Of a stretch of DNA of 64,000 nt, positions 31,804 through 39,702 are shown in pieces. The DNA lies in contig NZ_LZKL01000121.1 of the NCBI RefSeq assembly GCF_001668725.1, positions 1 through 64,000 on the forward strand. The letters run 5' to 3'. The translations under genes were made by a program, and so were the position numbers. A model generated the notes under the pieces. The model was not told the origin of the DNA. It saw only the letters and a program-made list of their open reading frames with translations, and searched no databases. Every line of letters begins with the position of its first letter. Position 1 is the first letter of the stretch. This stretch comes from Mycobacterium sp. E787 (GTDB lineage: Bacteria; Actinomycetota; Actinomycetes; Mycobacteriales; Mycobacteriaceae).

Positions 31804-32505
31804 ATGGAAAAGGTGATCGCGGTGCTGAGGCGCTCGGAGCCCGACGACGACTGGTGTGCCCGGCAACGGGGTCACGTCGCCGACGCGCTGTTGGAACTGG
31901 GCCTGTTCGGGCTTCAGGTGAACGTTCGTGACTCCGCGGTGCGGCACTCGCTGATGACGCTGACGACGCTGGACCCGCCGGCGGCCGCGGTGGTGAGCAT
32001 GTGGACCCAGCAATGCTATGGCGACCAGATGACGGCGGCGCTCAAGTTCCTCGCCCAGGAATGCGAGCGGCTCGCCGCCTACCTGGTGACGGAGTCGGTT
32101 CCCCTCGCCGCCCCGCCGACCGAACCCGGTTGTCGGACAACGGGTCTGGCCAACATCGCATTGCTGCGCCGTCCCGCTCATCTGGACCAGGCGACCTGGC
32201 TGGCCCGATGGCAGGGTGACCACACGTCGGTGGCCATCGAGACGCAGTCGACGTTCGGCTACACCCAGAACTGGGTGGTGCGCACCCTCACCCCGGACGC
32301 GCAGGGAATCGCGGGCATCGTCGAGGAGTTGTTCCCCCGGGAGGCGATCACCGACCTGAAGGCATTCTTCGGTGCCGCCGACGACGACGACCTGCAGCAC
32401 CGGCTCGGCCGGATGGTCGCCAGCACAACCGCATTCGGTGCCAACGAAAACATCGACACGGTGCCGACCAGCCGCTACGTCTTCAGGACGCCGTTCAAGG
32501 ATTGA
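31804..32505 (+). CDS. EthD/dimeric alpha-beta-barrel-like protein (Rv1874-like)
   Basis: 233-residue soluble protein, close to the length I recall for Rv1874. Two similar halves are suggestive of a duplicated EthD-like ferredoxin fold. The C-terminal half has the stretches LLRRPAHLDQATWLARWQGDHT and TFGYTQNWVVRTL, resembling EthD. The biochemical function is unknown. It is followed 9 bp later by the F420/PPOX-type gene, matching the Rv1874-Rv1875 order. Confidence 0.72.
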   Translation: MEKVIAVLRRSEPDDDWCARQRGHVADALLELGLFGLQVNVRDSAVRHSLMTLTTLDPPAAAVVSMWTQQCYGDQMTAALKFLAQECERLAAYLVTESVPLAAPPTEPGCRTTGLANIALLRRPAHLDQATWLARWQGDHTSVAIETQSTFGYTQNWVVRTLTPDAQGIAGIVEELFPREAITDLKAFFGAADDDDLQHRLGRMVASTTAFGANENIDTVPTSRYVFRTPFKD

Positions 32506-32514
32506 GGGACAGCC

Positions 32515-32958
32515 ATGACCACACTGCGCGACGCCGTGGCGCTGGCCGCCGCGGACCACGGCCTGGCCGTGGTGTCCACCGTCCGCGCCGACGCGACCGT
32601 GCAGGCCTCACTGGTCAACGTCGGCCTGCTGCCGCACCCGTCGACCGGCGAGCCGGCCCTGGGGTTCACCACCTACGGCAAGGTCAAGCTGGCCAACCTG
32701 CGGGCGAGGCCGCAGCTGGCCGTCACCTTCCGCAACGGATGGCAATGGGCGACCGTCGAGGGCCGTGCCGAGCTGGCCGGACCGGACGACGCGCAGCCCT
32801 GGCTGAAGGATGCCGACCAGTTGCGGCTCCTGCTCCGCGAGGTGTTCACCGCCGCGGGCGGCAGCCACGACGACTGGGACGAATACGACCGCGTCATGGC
32901 CAAGGAGCGGCGCGCGGTGGTGCTGATCGCCCCGACCCGCGTCTACAGCAACGGCTGA
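32515..32958 (+). CDS. PPOX-class F420-dependent oxidoreductase (Rv1875-like)
   Basis: 147-residue split beta-barrel protein of the pyridoxamine-5-phosphate-oxidase-like superfamily, subfamily TIGR03618 by appearance. Cofactor-binding-like stretches are LGFTTYGKVKLANLRARPQ and GWQWATVEGRAELAG. M. tuberculosis Rv1875 has the same length and position. Members of this subfamily use F420; the substrate is unknown. It is probably co-transcribed with the Rv1874-like gene. A long inverted repeat follows 20 bp after the stop. Confidence 0.83.
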   Translation: MTTLRDAVALAAADHGLAVVSTVRADATVQASLVNVGLLPHPSTGEPALGFTTYGKVKLANLRARPQLAVTFRNGWQWATVEGRAELAGPDDAQPWLKDADQLRLLLREVFTAAGGSHDDWDEYDRVMAKERRAVVLIAPTRVYSNG

Positions 32959-32978
32959 CCTGGACACCCCACCCATCC

Positions 32979-33038
32979 GCGAGCAGCCGCAAAAGCCCCC
33001 GAATTCACCCATTCTGGGGGGCTTTTGCGTCTGCTCGC
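32979..33038. terminator. Long 22-bp inverted repeat between PPOX and enoyl-CoA hydratase genes
   Basis: Arms 32979-33000 and 33017-33038 pair over 22 bp with one mismatch; the inner core CGCAAAAGCCCCC/GGGGGCTTTTGCG is perfect. The loop of 16 bases includes GAATTC. The A-tract and T-tract inside the arms would make it terminator-like in both directions. The enoyl-CoA hydratase GTG starts 16 bp later, so the arm also lies in that gene's leader. Confidence 0.7.
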
Positions 33039-33054
33039 CGGTAGGTTGGCAGCC

Positions 33055-33804
33055 GTGACTCTGCAGATCGACGACCACAACCGGGTGCGCACCCTGACGC
33101 TGAACCGGCCGGAGGCGCTCAACGCGTTCAACGAAGCCCTCTACGACGCGACGGCCGACGCGCTGCTGGCGGCGGCCGACGACCCGGACGTCGCCGTCGT
33201 CCTGCTGACCGGCGCCGGCCGCGGCTTCAGCGCCGGCACCGATCTCGCCGAGATGCAGGCCCGCATCAGCGACCCGAACTTCACGCCGGGAAAACACGGC
33301 TTCACCGGCCTGATCCACGCGCTCGGCGCCTTTCCCAAGCCGCTGATCTGCGCCGTCAACGGCGTCGGCGTGGGGATCGGCGCCACCATCCTCGGTTACG
33401 CGGATCTGGCGTTCATGTCGTCGACGGCCCGGCTGAAATGCCCCTTCACCAGCCTCGGGGTGGCGCCCGAGGCGGCCTCGTCCTACCTGCTGCCGCAGCT
33501 GGTGGGCCGGCAGAACGCCGCGTGGCTGTTGATGTCCTCGGAATGGGTCGACGCCGGCGAGGCGTTGCGGATGGGTCTGGTGTGGCGGGTCTGCGACCCG
33601 GACGATCTGCTTCCCGAGGCCCGTCGGCACGCGGAACTCCTTGCCGCCCGGCCGATTTCGAGTCTGATGGCGGTCAAACACACCATGATGGAGCCGATCC
33701 GCCCCGAGATCGCCGCGGCGAGCGCGCGGGAGAACGCCCATTTCGCCGAACTGATGGGCGCCCAGGCCAACGCCGCGGCCCTGGCGGACTTCAACCGGCG
33801 CTAA
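33055..33804 (+). CDS. Enoyl-CoA hydratase/isomerase family protein
   Basis: 249 residues from GTG 33055. Crotonase fold: the two oxyanion-hole segments are GAGRGFSAGTDLAEMQ (about residues 56-71) and NGVGVGIGATILGYADL. The usual catalytic Glu of the second segment region is not clearly assignable (CPFTSLGVAPEAASSY carries a Glu). It hydrates or isomerises an acyl-CoA. The upstream in-frame start at 33025 lies inside the inverted repeat and is rejected. It is convergent with bfd, with 4 bp between the coding ends. Confidence 0.87.
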   Translation: MTLQIDDHNRVRTLTLNRPEALNAFNEALYDATADALLAAADDPDVAVVLLTGAGRGFSAGTDLAEMQARISDPNFTPGKHGFTGLIHALGAFPKPLICAVNGVGVGIGATILGYADLAFMSSTARLKCPFTSLGVAPEAASSYLLPQLVGRQNAAWLLMSSEWVDAGEALRMGLVWRVCDPDDLLPEARRHAELLAARPISSLMAVKHTMMEPIRPEIAAASARENAHFAELMGAQANAAALADFNRR

Positions 33805-33808
33805 CCGG

Positions 33809-33988
33809 CTACTGGGCGGGTTCGAATTGGCGCGAGGCCGCAATGATCGCGCGCAGCGTGCGCCTGCACCGCCCGCAGTCCCCGCCGGCGCCGCACGCCT
33901 CGGCCACCTCTTTGGACGTCGACGCGCCCCGCGCGACGGCATCGCACACGGTTTGATTCGTCGCCCCGACGCAGAGGCAGACGTACAT
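33809..33988 (-). CDS. bfd: Bacterioferritin-associated ferredoxin Bfd
   Basis: 59-residue [2Fe-2S] protein. It begins MYVCLCVGATNQTV and has the Bfd cluster motif: Cys4-x-Cys6, then Cys38-x-x-Cys41 (GDCGRC). Bfd donates electrons to bacterioferritin to release stored iron. It is divergent from bfrA across 203 bp that contain two adjacent IdeR-type boxes, so both respond to iron. The boxes lie nearer to bfd (49 bp from its start). Confidence 0.88.
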   Translation of the reverse strand: MYVCLCVGATNQTVCDAVARGASTSKEVAEACGAGGDCGRCRRTLRAIIAASRQFEPAQ

Positions 33989-34036
33989 CAGCGCACCTCC
34001 CGGGGGCGGACGTAAGCCGAGCGAACCAGTCGCATG

Positions 34037-34074
34037 TTAGTGAAGTCTAGCCTAAGTAGGTTAGCGACGCCTAA
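34037..34074. promoter_or_regulatory. Tandem IdeR (iron) boxes between bfd and bfrA
   Basis: Two 19-bp elements abut head to tail at 34037-34055 and 34056-34074. Each matches 14 of 19 bases of the IdeR consensus TTAGGTTAGGCTAACCTAA (TTAGTGAAGTCTAGCCTAA, and GTAGGTTAGCGACGCCTAA with its match on the other strand). In M. tuberculosis IdeR with iron activates bfrA through tandem boxes. Here it may also repress bfd. Confidence 0.72.
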
Positions 34075-34191
34075 CACCAGATGCGTGACTCGCGCGACAC
34101 GCTGAGCACAGCCATACCTTGCTGGCAGATTCGAAATCGGCGTGGCAAAGTGCCAGGGAGCCCAGCAGCCTTCACATCGTAGGGAGCGAGC

Positions 34192-34671
34192 ATGCAAGGT
34201 GACCCGGACGTTCTGCGCCTGCTCAACGAGCAGCTGACCAGCGAGCTCACCGCGATCAACCAGTACTTCCTGCATTCCAAGATGCAGGAGAACTGGGGCT
34301 TCACCGAGCTGGCCCAGAAGACCCGCGAAGAGTCCTTCGACGAGATGCGGCACGCCGAGGAGATCACCGACCGCATCTTGCTGCTCGACGGGTTGCCCAA
34401 CTATCAGCGCCTGTTCTCGTTGCGCATCGGCCAGACCCTCCGCGAGCAGTTCGAGGCCGACCTGGCGATCGAATACGAGGTGCTGGACCGGCTCAAGCCG
34501 GGCATCATCATGTGCCGGGAGAAGCAGGACAGCACCAGCGCGATCATCCTGGAGAAGATCGTCGCCGACGAGGAAAAGCACGTCGACTACCTGGAGACCC
34601 AGCTGGAGCTGATGGAAAAACTGGGCGAGGAGCTGTACTCGGCGCAATGCGTGTCGCGGCCACCGAGCTGA
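34192..34671 (+). CDS. bfrA: Bacterioferritin BfrA
   Basis: 159-residue heme-containing iron-storage protein forming a 24-subunit cage. Ferroxidase ligands Glu18, Glu51 and His54, and the heme axial Met52, are at their conserved positions (SFDEMRHAEE). The C-terminal iron-binding helix includes EKHVDYLETQLELM. A good GGGAGCG ribosome binding site precedes ATG 34192. The neighbours bfd and the IdeR boxes fit iron-controlled storage. It follows the M. tuberculosis order (Rv1876, then the MFS gene). Confidence 0.96.
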   Translation: MQGDPDVLRLLNEQLTSELTAINQYFLHSKMQENWGFTELAQKTREESFDEMRHAEEITDRILLLDGLPNYQRLFSLRIGQTLREQFEADLAIEYEVLDRLKPGIIMCREKQDSTSAIILEKIVADEEKHVDYLETQLELMEKLGEELYSAQCVSRPPS

Positions 34672-34706
34672 CCCCACCGGGGTAACGCTTGGTTGCCATC
34701 GGTTAA

Positions 34707-34739
34707 CCCTGGGCATCCATAGGCATCGATTGCCCAGGG
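34707..34739 (+). promoter_or_regulatory. Inverted repeat in the leader of the MFS gene
   Basis: CCCTGGGCA (34707-34715) and TGCCCAGGG (34731-34739) form a perfect 9-bp inverted repeat around a 15-base loop. It ends 9 bp before the MFS ATG, so its right arm touches the ribosome binding site (GGGAAGG). It could terminate bfrA, bind a regulator or gate translation. Confidence 0.45.
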
Positions 34740-34748
34740 AAGGCAGGC

Positions 34749-36845
34749 ATGACCAGCACGACACCAGCGGCGGTTCCGACGCGCCAGGCTGCCGAGTCCG
34801 CGCCCGGCGGCGTCGCGGTCAACCCGCAGCGGCGCAATTTCATTTTCGTGGCCGTGTTGCTCGGCATGCTCATGGCCGCTCTGGACCAGACGATCGTGGC
34901 GACCGCGCTGCCGACCATCGTCGCCAATCTCGGTGGCGCGGGCCATCAATCGTGGGTGGTCACCAGCTACCTCCTGGCGTCGACGGTCATCACCGCCCTG
35001 GTCGGCAAGTTCGGCGACCTGTTCGGCCGCAAAAGGGTGTTCCAGGCGGCTGTGTTGTTCTTCGTGGCCGGCTCCGTCCTCTGCGGGCTGTCGACCTCGA
35101 TGGGCATGTTGGTGGCGTCGCGCGCGCTGCAGGGCATCGGTGGCGGCGGGCTCATGGTGACCGCCATGGCGTTGATCGGTGAGGTGATCCCGCTGCGCGA
35201 CCGCGGACGCTACCAGGGGGCGATGGGCGCGGTGTTCGGCGTGACCACGGTGATCGGGCCGTTGCTCGGCGGCTATTTCACCGATCACTTCACGTGGCGC
35301 TGGGCGTTCTGGATCAACGTCCCGATTTCGGTCGTGGTCTTCTTCGTGGCGGCCGCGGCCATACCGGCGCTCAGCGAGCGCAGTAAACCGGTCATCGACT
35401 ACACCGGGATCCTGTTCGTCGGCCTGGGTGCCGCCGGCCTGACGCTGGCCACCAGCTGGGGCGGGACGACGTATCCCTGGGGTTCGCCGACGATCATCGG
35501 GCTCTTCGTCGCCTCCGTGGTCGCGCTGGCCCTCTTCGCCTGGGTGGAAAGCCGCGCCGCGGCGCCGATCCTGCCGACCCGGCTGTTCGCCAGCCCGGTC
35601 TTCACCGTGTGCTGCGTGCTGTCCTTCGTCGTGGGATTCGCAATGCTGGGCGCGCTGACGTTCCTGCCCACCTACATGCAGTTCGTCGACGGCGTCTCGG
35701 CGACGACGTCGGGCCTGCGCACCCTGCCGATGGTGCTGGGGATGCTGACGACGTCGATGGGCAGCGGCGTCCTGGTCGGCCGCACGGGCAGGTACAAGGC
35801 CTTTCCCGTCGCCGGCACCGCGGTGATGGCGGTGGCGTTTTTCCTGATGTCGCGAATGGACCCGTCGACGTCGGCGCTGCTGCAGTCGCTGTTCCTGGTC
35901 ATCCTCGGCGCGGGGATCGGGATGTGCATGCAGACGTTGGTCCTCATCGTCCAGAACACCTCGAGCTTCGACGACCTCGGCGTCGCCACCTCGGGGGTCA
36001 CCTTCTTCCGCACGATCGGCAGCTCGTTCGGCGCGGCGATATTCGGCTCGCTGTTCACCAACTTCCTGCACAGCCGGATCGGTCCGGCGATGGTCGCCGG
36101 CCGCGCTCCGGCGGCGGCCGCCGCATCCCCGGAGGCCCTGCACCGGCTGCCGCATCCGATGGCCGCCCCGATCGTGGCGGCCTACGCCGACTCGCTGACT
36201 CAGGTCTTCCTCTGGGCCGTCCCGGTCGCGCTGGTCGGATTTCTCGTGTCGCTCTTTCTGCGCGAGGTGCCGCTGCGCGACATTCACGACAGCACGGTCG
36301 ATCTCGGCGACGCGTTCGGGATGCCGAACAGCGAGACACCCGACCAGATGCTGGAGGCGGCCATCGCCCGCATGCTGCGCAGCGAGCCCGGCATGCGCCT
36401 GCGCAGCATCGCCATGCGACCCGACTGCCGCCTCGACGTCGCCGGGTTGTGGGGTGTGTTGCGCATCAACCGCTACCGCCAGATGTACGGGGCTGCCCGG
36501 CTCACCGACATGGGCGAGTACTTGCGCATCCCCTTCGAGGTGCTGGAGCCCACCTTCTCCCGGCTGGTCGCCGCCGGGTACGCCCAGCGCGACGGTGACG
36601 AATTGTGGCTGACCCCCGCCGGAATGCAGCAGGTCGACTACGTGCATTCGCTGCTGCTGGCCTGGCTCGCCGACAAGCTGGCCCGGTCGCCCTCCTTCGA
36701 GGGCCGGCCCGACCTGCGCCAGGTGCAGGCCGCCCTGGAACGCGTCGCGCATCGGGTGCTGGCCCAACGCGATTGGCACGACGAACATCCGACCGTGGCC
36801 ATCAAGACGGCGGTCCCGACGGCGGGGCGTACCATCACGCCATGA
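34749..36845 (+). CDS. MFS drug-efflux-type transporter with C-terminal winged-helix-like tail (Rv1877-like)
   Basis: 698-residue proton-driven major facilitator protein of the 14-helix DHA2 (EmrB/QacA) group. Residues ~35-515 are membrane-spanning. Motif A reads GKFGDLFGRKRVF and the first helix LDQTIVATALPTIVANLGG. The remaining ~180 residues are cytoplasmic. Residues ~570-650 (MGEYLRIPFEVLEPTFSRLV, then YAQRDGDELWLTPAGMQQV) look like a MarR-type winged helix, with a basic alpha-helical region before it. It overlaps the following CMD gene by ATGA (36842-36845). Substrate unknown. Confidence 0.88.
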   Translation: MTSTTPAAVPTRQAAESAPGGVAVNPQRRNFIFVAVLLGMLMAALDQTIVATALPTIVANLGGAGHQSWVVTSYLLASTVITALVGKFGDLFGRKRVFQAAVLFFVAGSVLCGLSTSMGMLVASRALQGIGGGGLMVTAMALIGEVIPLRDRGRYQGAMGAVFGVTTVIGPLLGGYFTDHFTWRWAFWINVPISVVVFFVAAAAIPALSERSKPVIDYTGILFVGLGAAGLTLATSWGGTTYPWGSPTIIGLFVASVVALALFAWVESRAAAPILPTRLFASPVFTVCCVLSFVVGFAMLGALTFLPTYMQFVDGVSATTSGLRTLPMVLGMLTTSMGSGVLVGRTGRYKAFPVAGTAVMAVAFFLMSRMDPSTSALLQSLFLVILGAGIGMCMQTLVLIVQNTSSFDDLGVATSGVTFFRTIGSSFGAAIFGSLFTNFLHSRIGPAMVAGRAPAAAAASPEALHRLPHPMAAPIVAAYADSLTQVFLWAVPVALVGFLVSLFLREVPLRDIHDSTVDLGDAFGMPNSETPDQMLEAAIARMLRSEPGMRLRSIAMRPDCRLDVAGLWGVLRINRYRQMYGAARLTDMGEYLRIPFEVLEPTFSRLVAAGYAQRDGDELWLTPAGMQQVDYVHSLLLAWLADKLARSPSFEGRPDLRQVQAALERVAHRVLAQRDWHDEHPTVAIKTAVPTAGRTITP

Positions 36846-37336
36846 GCCGAATCGGAACATTCGCTGACGACGACATCTACAGCTGGGCCGCGAAGTCGCC
36901 CGACCTCGGCGGCGCGATCGCCAACTTCAGCCAGGCCGTCTACACCAAGAACCGGCTGCCGATGCGCACCCGCGAGCTGGCCCGGACGGTCATCGCCCAT
37001 GACAACGAATGCACCGTGTGCATGAACACCCGCGACGCCGACGGACCCGCCGCCGGCGTCGACGAAGAGCTCTACCAACACGCGCTGGAGTGGCGCACCT
37101 GGCCCGGGTACAGCGAACAAGAGCGCCTGGCCGCCGAATTCGCGCACCGCTTCGGCACCGAGCACACCAAGCTGCGCGACGACGAAGACTTCTGGAGCCG
37201 GTGCAACGAGCACTTCTCCGAAGAGCTGCTCGCCGACCTCGCCATGTCCTGCGCCCTGTGGGTCGGGATGGGCCGCATGCTCCGGACCCTCGACATCGGC
37301 CAGGCCTGCAAGCTGACGCTGCCCAGCCGCGCCTGA
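36842..37336 (+). CDS. Carboxymuconolactone decarboxylase/AhpD-like family protein
   Basis: 164-residue AhpD-fold protein with the redox-type CxxC motif (ECTVC, Cys57 and Cys60). The usual histidine three residues after CxxC is not present (CMNTRDA), so classical AhpD-like peroxidase chemistry is uncertain. Its ATG lies in the ATGA overlap with the MFS gene, so the two are translationally coupled. A redox role is suggested by the family only. Confidence 0.8.
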   Translation: MSRIGTFADDDIYSWAAKSPDLGGAIANFSQAVYTKNRLPMRTRELARTVIAHDNECTVCMNTRDADGPAAGVDEELYQHALEWRTWPGYSEQERLAAEFAHRFGTEHTKLRDDEDFWSRCNEHFSEELLADLAMSCALWVGMGRMLRTLDIGQACKLTLPSRA

Positions 37337-37445
37337 TCGCCGGCACGCCAGACCACATCGCCACTGCGCCGCGACACAAAAACGTCTGCGACGACACGCC
37401 GAAAGATGTCGCAGCCCTTTATATTTCGCGGGCACGGAGGACATT

Positions 37446-38327
37446 GTGAAGATTCGCTTCGGCATCGGGCTGGGCGCCGACACTGCCCCGGATCAACTGG
37501 CCGGCATCGTCGATCACCTGGAGAGCAGCGGGGTCGACTCGCTGTGGTTCTCCGAGCTGGTCTACTCCCCGGCGGTCGACCCGGTCGTCGGCATGGCCTA
37601 CGCGCTGGCGCGGACGACCCGGCTGAAGGCGGGCACGTCGGTGGCCGTGCTGCCGGGCCGGCATCCGGTGCTGGTGGCCAAACAACTGGCGTCGCTGGCC
37701 GCCGTCGCACCGAAGCGGGTGCTTCCCGTGTTCGGTTTGCGCTCGGCGATCCCGGCCGAGCGCGAGGTGTTCGTGGTCCCCGAGGGGGAGCGGGCCGCGG
37801 TGTTCGACGAGTCGCTGCGGGTGCTGCGCACGGCGTTGGTCGACGACGCGGCCACCTACCGCGGGCGGTATTTCACCGTCAACGGGGCGGCGGTCGCGCC
37901 GCGGCCGGTGCCCCCGCTGGACATCTGGCTGGGCGGCTCGGCGCCCGCGGCGTTTCGGCGCATCGGCGCGCTGGCCGACGGCTGGCTGGGCAGCTTCCTC
38001 ACGCCGCCCGAGGCGAAGGCCGGGCGCGAGGCGATCGAGCGGGCCGCCGAGCAGGCCGGCCGCCGGATCGAGCCGGATCACTTCGGCATCTCGCTCGCGG
38101 TCGGGGACGGCGAGTTGTCCCCCGAACTCGTCGCGGCGGCCCGGCGCCGCCGTCCCGAAGTCGATCCCGGTGAGCTCATCGCCGCCGGCTGGGATCGGCT
38201 GCACCGGCAGCTCGACGCCTACCTCGCCGCGGGACTGACGAAGTTCGTCATCCGCCCGGCGGGCAAAGCGCCGCTGGACGACTTCATCGACCGGTTCGTC
38301 ACCGAGCTGACGGTGCGCCAGAACTGA
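37446..38327 (+). CDS. LLM-class (luciferase-like) F420-dependent oxidoreductase
   Basis: 293-residue TIM-barrel flavin/F420 oxidoreductase of the bacterial luciferase-like superfamily. It starts at GTG 37446 after a GGAGG site. Typical stretches are FGIGLGADTAPDQLAGIVDHLE, SLWFSELVYSP, LKAGTSVAVLPGRHPVLVAKQ and LDIWLGGSAPAAFRRIG. The C-terminal KFVIRP strand belongs to the barrel. Mycobacteria use many such enzymes with F420; the substrate is unknown. It is followed by glnA3 after 13 bp. Confidence 0.87.
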   Translation: MKIRFGIGLGADTAPDQLAGIVDHLESSGVDSLWFSELVYSPAVDPVVGMAYALARTTRLKAGTSVAVLPGRHPVLVAKQLASLAAVAPKRVLPVFGLRSAIPAEREVFVVPEGERAAVFDESLRVLRTALVDDAATYRGRYFTVNGAAVAPRPVPPLDIWLGGSAPAAFRRIGALADGWLGSFLTPPEAKAGREAIERAAEQAGRRIEPDHFGISLAVGDGELSPELVAAARRRRPEVDPGELIAAGWDRLHRQLDAYLAAGLTKFVIRPAGKAPLDDFIDRFVTELTVRQN

Positions 38328-38340
38328 TCGAGTTGCCACA

Positions 38341-39702
38341 ATGGCAGCCATGACAGCCACGCCCCTCGCCGCCGCCGCGATCGCCCAGCTGGAGGGGGAA
38401 GGCGTCGACACGGTCATCGGCACCGTCGTGAACCCCGCCGGTCTTACGCACGCCAAGACGGTCCCCATCCGGCGCACCAACACCTTCGCCGACCCCGGCC
38501 TCGGCGCCAGCCCGTCATGGCATGCCTTCGCCATCGACCAGAGCGGCATCGCCTTCACCGACGACGTCGGCGTGGTCGGCGACCAGCGCCTGCGCATCGA
38601 CCTGTCGGCCATGCGAATCGTCGGCGACGGACTGGCCTGGGCGCCGGCCTCGTTCTTCGAGCAGGACGGCACACCCGTCCCGGCGTGCGCCCGCGGAACA
38701 CTGGGCCGCGTCGAGGCCGCGCTCGCAGAAGCCGGCCTCGAGGCGGCGATCGGCCACGAGATCGAGTTCCTCCTGGTCGAAGCCGACGGCGGCCGGCTGC
38801 CCGCCGCGCTGTGGGCGCAATACGGCCTCGCCGGCGTGCTCGAACACGAGGCGTTCATTCGCGACGTCAACGCCGCGGCCACGACGGCGGGTGTGGCTGT
38901 CGAGCAGTTCCATCCCGAGTACGGGGCCAACCAGTTCGAGATCTCGTTGTCGCCGTTGCCGCCGGTCGCCGCCGCCGATCAGCTGGCCGTGACCCGGCTC
39001 ATCATCGGCCGGGCCGCCCGCCGGCAGGGGTTGCGCGTCAGCCTGTCGCCGGCGCCGTTCGCCGGCAGCGTCGGATCCGGTGCGCACCAGCATTTTTCGC
39101 TGACGGGTGCCGACGGTCCGCTGTTCTCCGACGGACCCGGCCCGGCGGGCATGACGGCGGCGGGGGAGAGCGCCGTCGCGGGAGTGATCGGCGGGCTGCC
39201 CGAAGCCCAGGGCGTCCTGTGCGGATCGATCGTGTCCGGTCTGCGGATGCGGCCCGGCAACTGGGCCGGCGCCTACGCGTGCTGGGGCACCGAGAACCGG
39301 GAGGCGGCGGTGCGTTTCGTCAAGGGCGGGCCCGCGAATCCACGCGGCGCCAATGTCGAAGTCAAGATCGTCGACCCGTCGGCCAACCCCTACCTGGCGA
39401 CGGCGGCGATCCTCGGCCTCGCGCTGGACGGGATCAAGCGCCAGGCGACGCTGCCGCCCGAGATCACGATGGACCCGGCGAAGCTCTCCGATTCGGAGCG
39501 CGGCGACGCGGGCATCGTGTGCCTGCCCGAGTCGCAATCGGAAGCCATTGCCGCCCTTGATGGTTCGTCCCTACTGCGCGGTATCCTGGGCGACTCGGCG
39601 GTCGACATGGTGGTCGCGGTCCGCCGCCTCGAGCAGGAGCGCTACGGCGACCTCGATCCGGAGCAACTGGCGGACAAATTCCGCATGGCGTGGAGCCTGT
39701 GA
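38341..39702 (+). CDS. glnA3: Glutamine synthetase-family ligase GlnA3
   Basis: 453 residues, near the ~450 I recall for M. tuberculosis GlnA3 (Rv1878). Glutamine synthetase fold: N-terminal beta-grasp, then metal-binding stretches IGHEIEFLLVE and QFHPEYGANQFEIS. The ATP site reads GSGAHQHFSL, and NREAAVRF and ANPYLATAAILGLAL follow. Mycobacterial GlnA3 lacks normal glutamine synthetase activity, and Streptomyces GlnA3 ligates glutamate to polyamines. A gamma-glutamyl ligase role is the best guess. It overlaps the amidohydrolase gene by GTGA. Confidence 0.92.
   Translation: MAAMTATPLAAAAIAQLEGEGVDTVIGTVVNPAGLTHAKTVPIRRTNTFADPGLGASPSWHAFAIDQSGIAFTDDVGVVGDQRLRIDLSAMRIVGDGLAWAPASFFEQDGTPVPACARGTLGRVEAALAEAGLEAAIGHEIEFLLVEADGGRLPAALWAQYGLAGVLEHEAFIRDVNAAATTAGVAVEQFHPEYGANQFEISLSPLPPVAAADQLAVTRLIIGRAARRQGLRVSLSPAPFAGSVGSGAHQHFSLTGADGPLFSDGPGPAGMTAAGESAVAGVIGGLPEAQGVLCGSIVSGLRMRPGNWAGAYACWGTENREAAVRFVKGGPANPRGANVEVKIVDPSANPYLATAAILGLALDGIKRQATLPPEITMDPAKLSDSERGDAGIVCLPESQSEAIAALDGSSLLRGILGDSAVDMVVAVRRLEQERYGDLDPEQLADKFRMAWSL

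Noticed and set aside
37386..37414. CTGCGAC...GTCGCAG hairpin before the luciferase-like gene
   Set aside because: Only 7 bp with a 15-base loop and no U-tract. Too weak to call a terminator.
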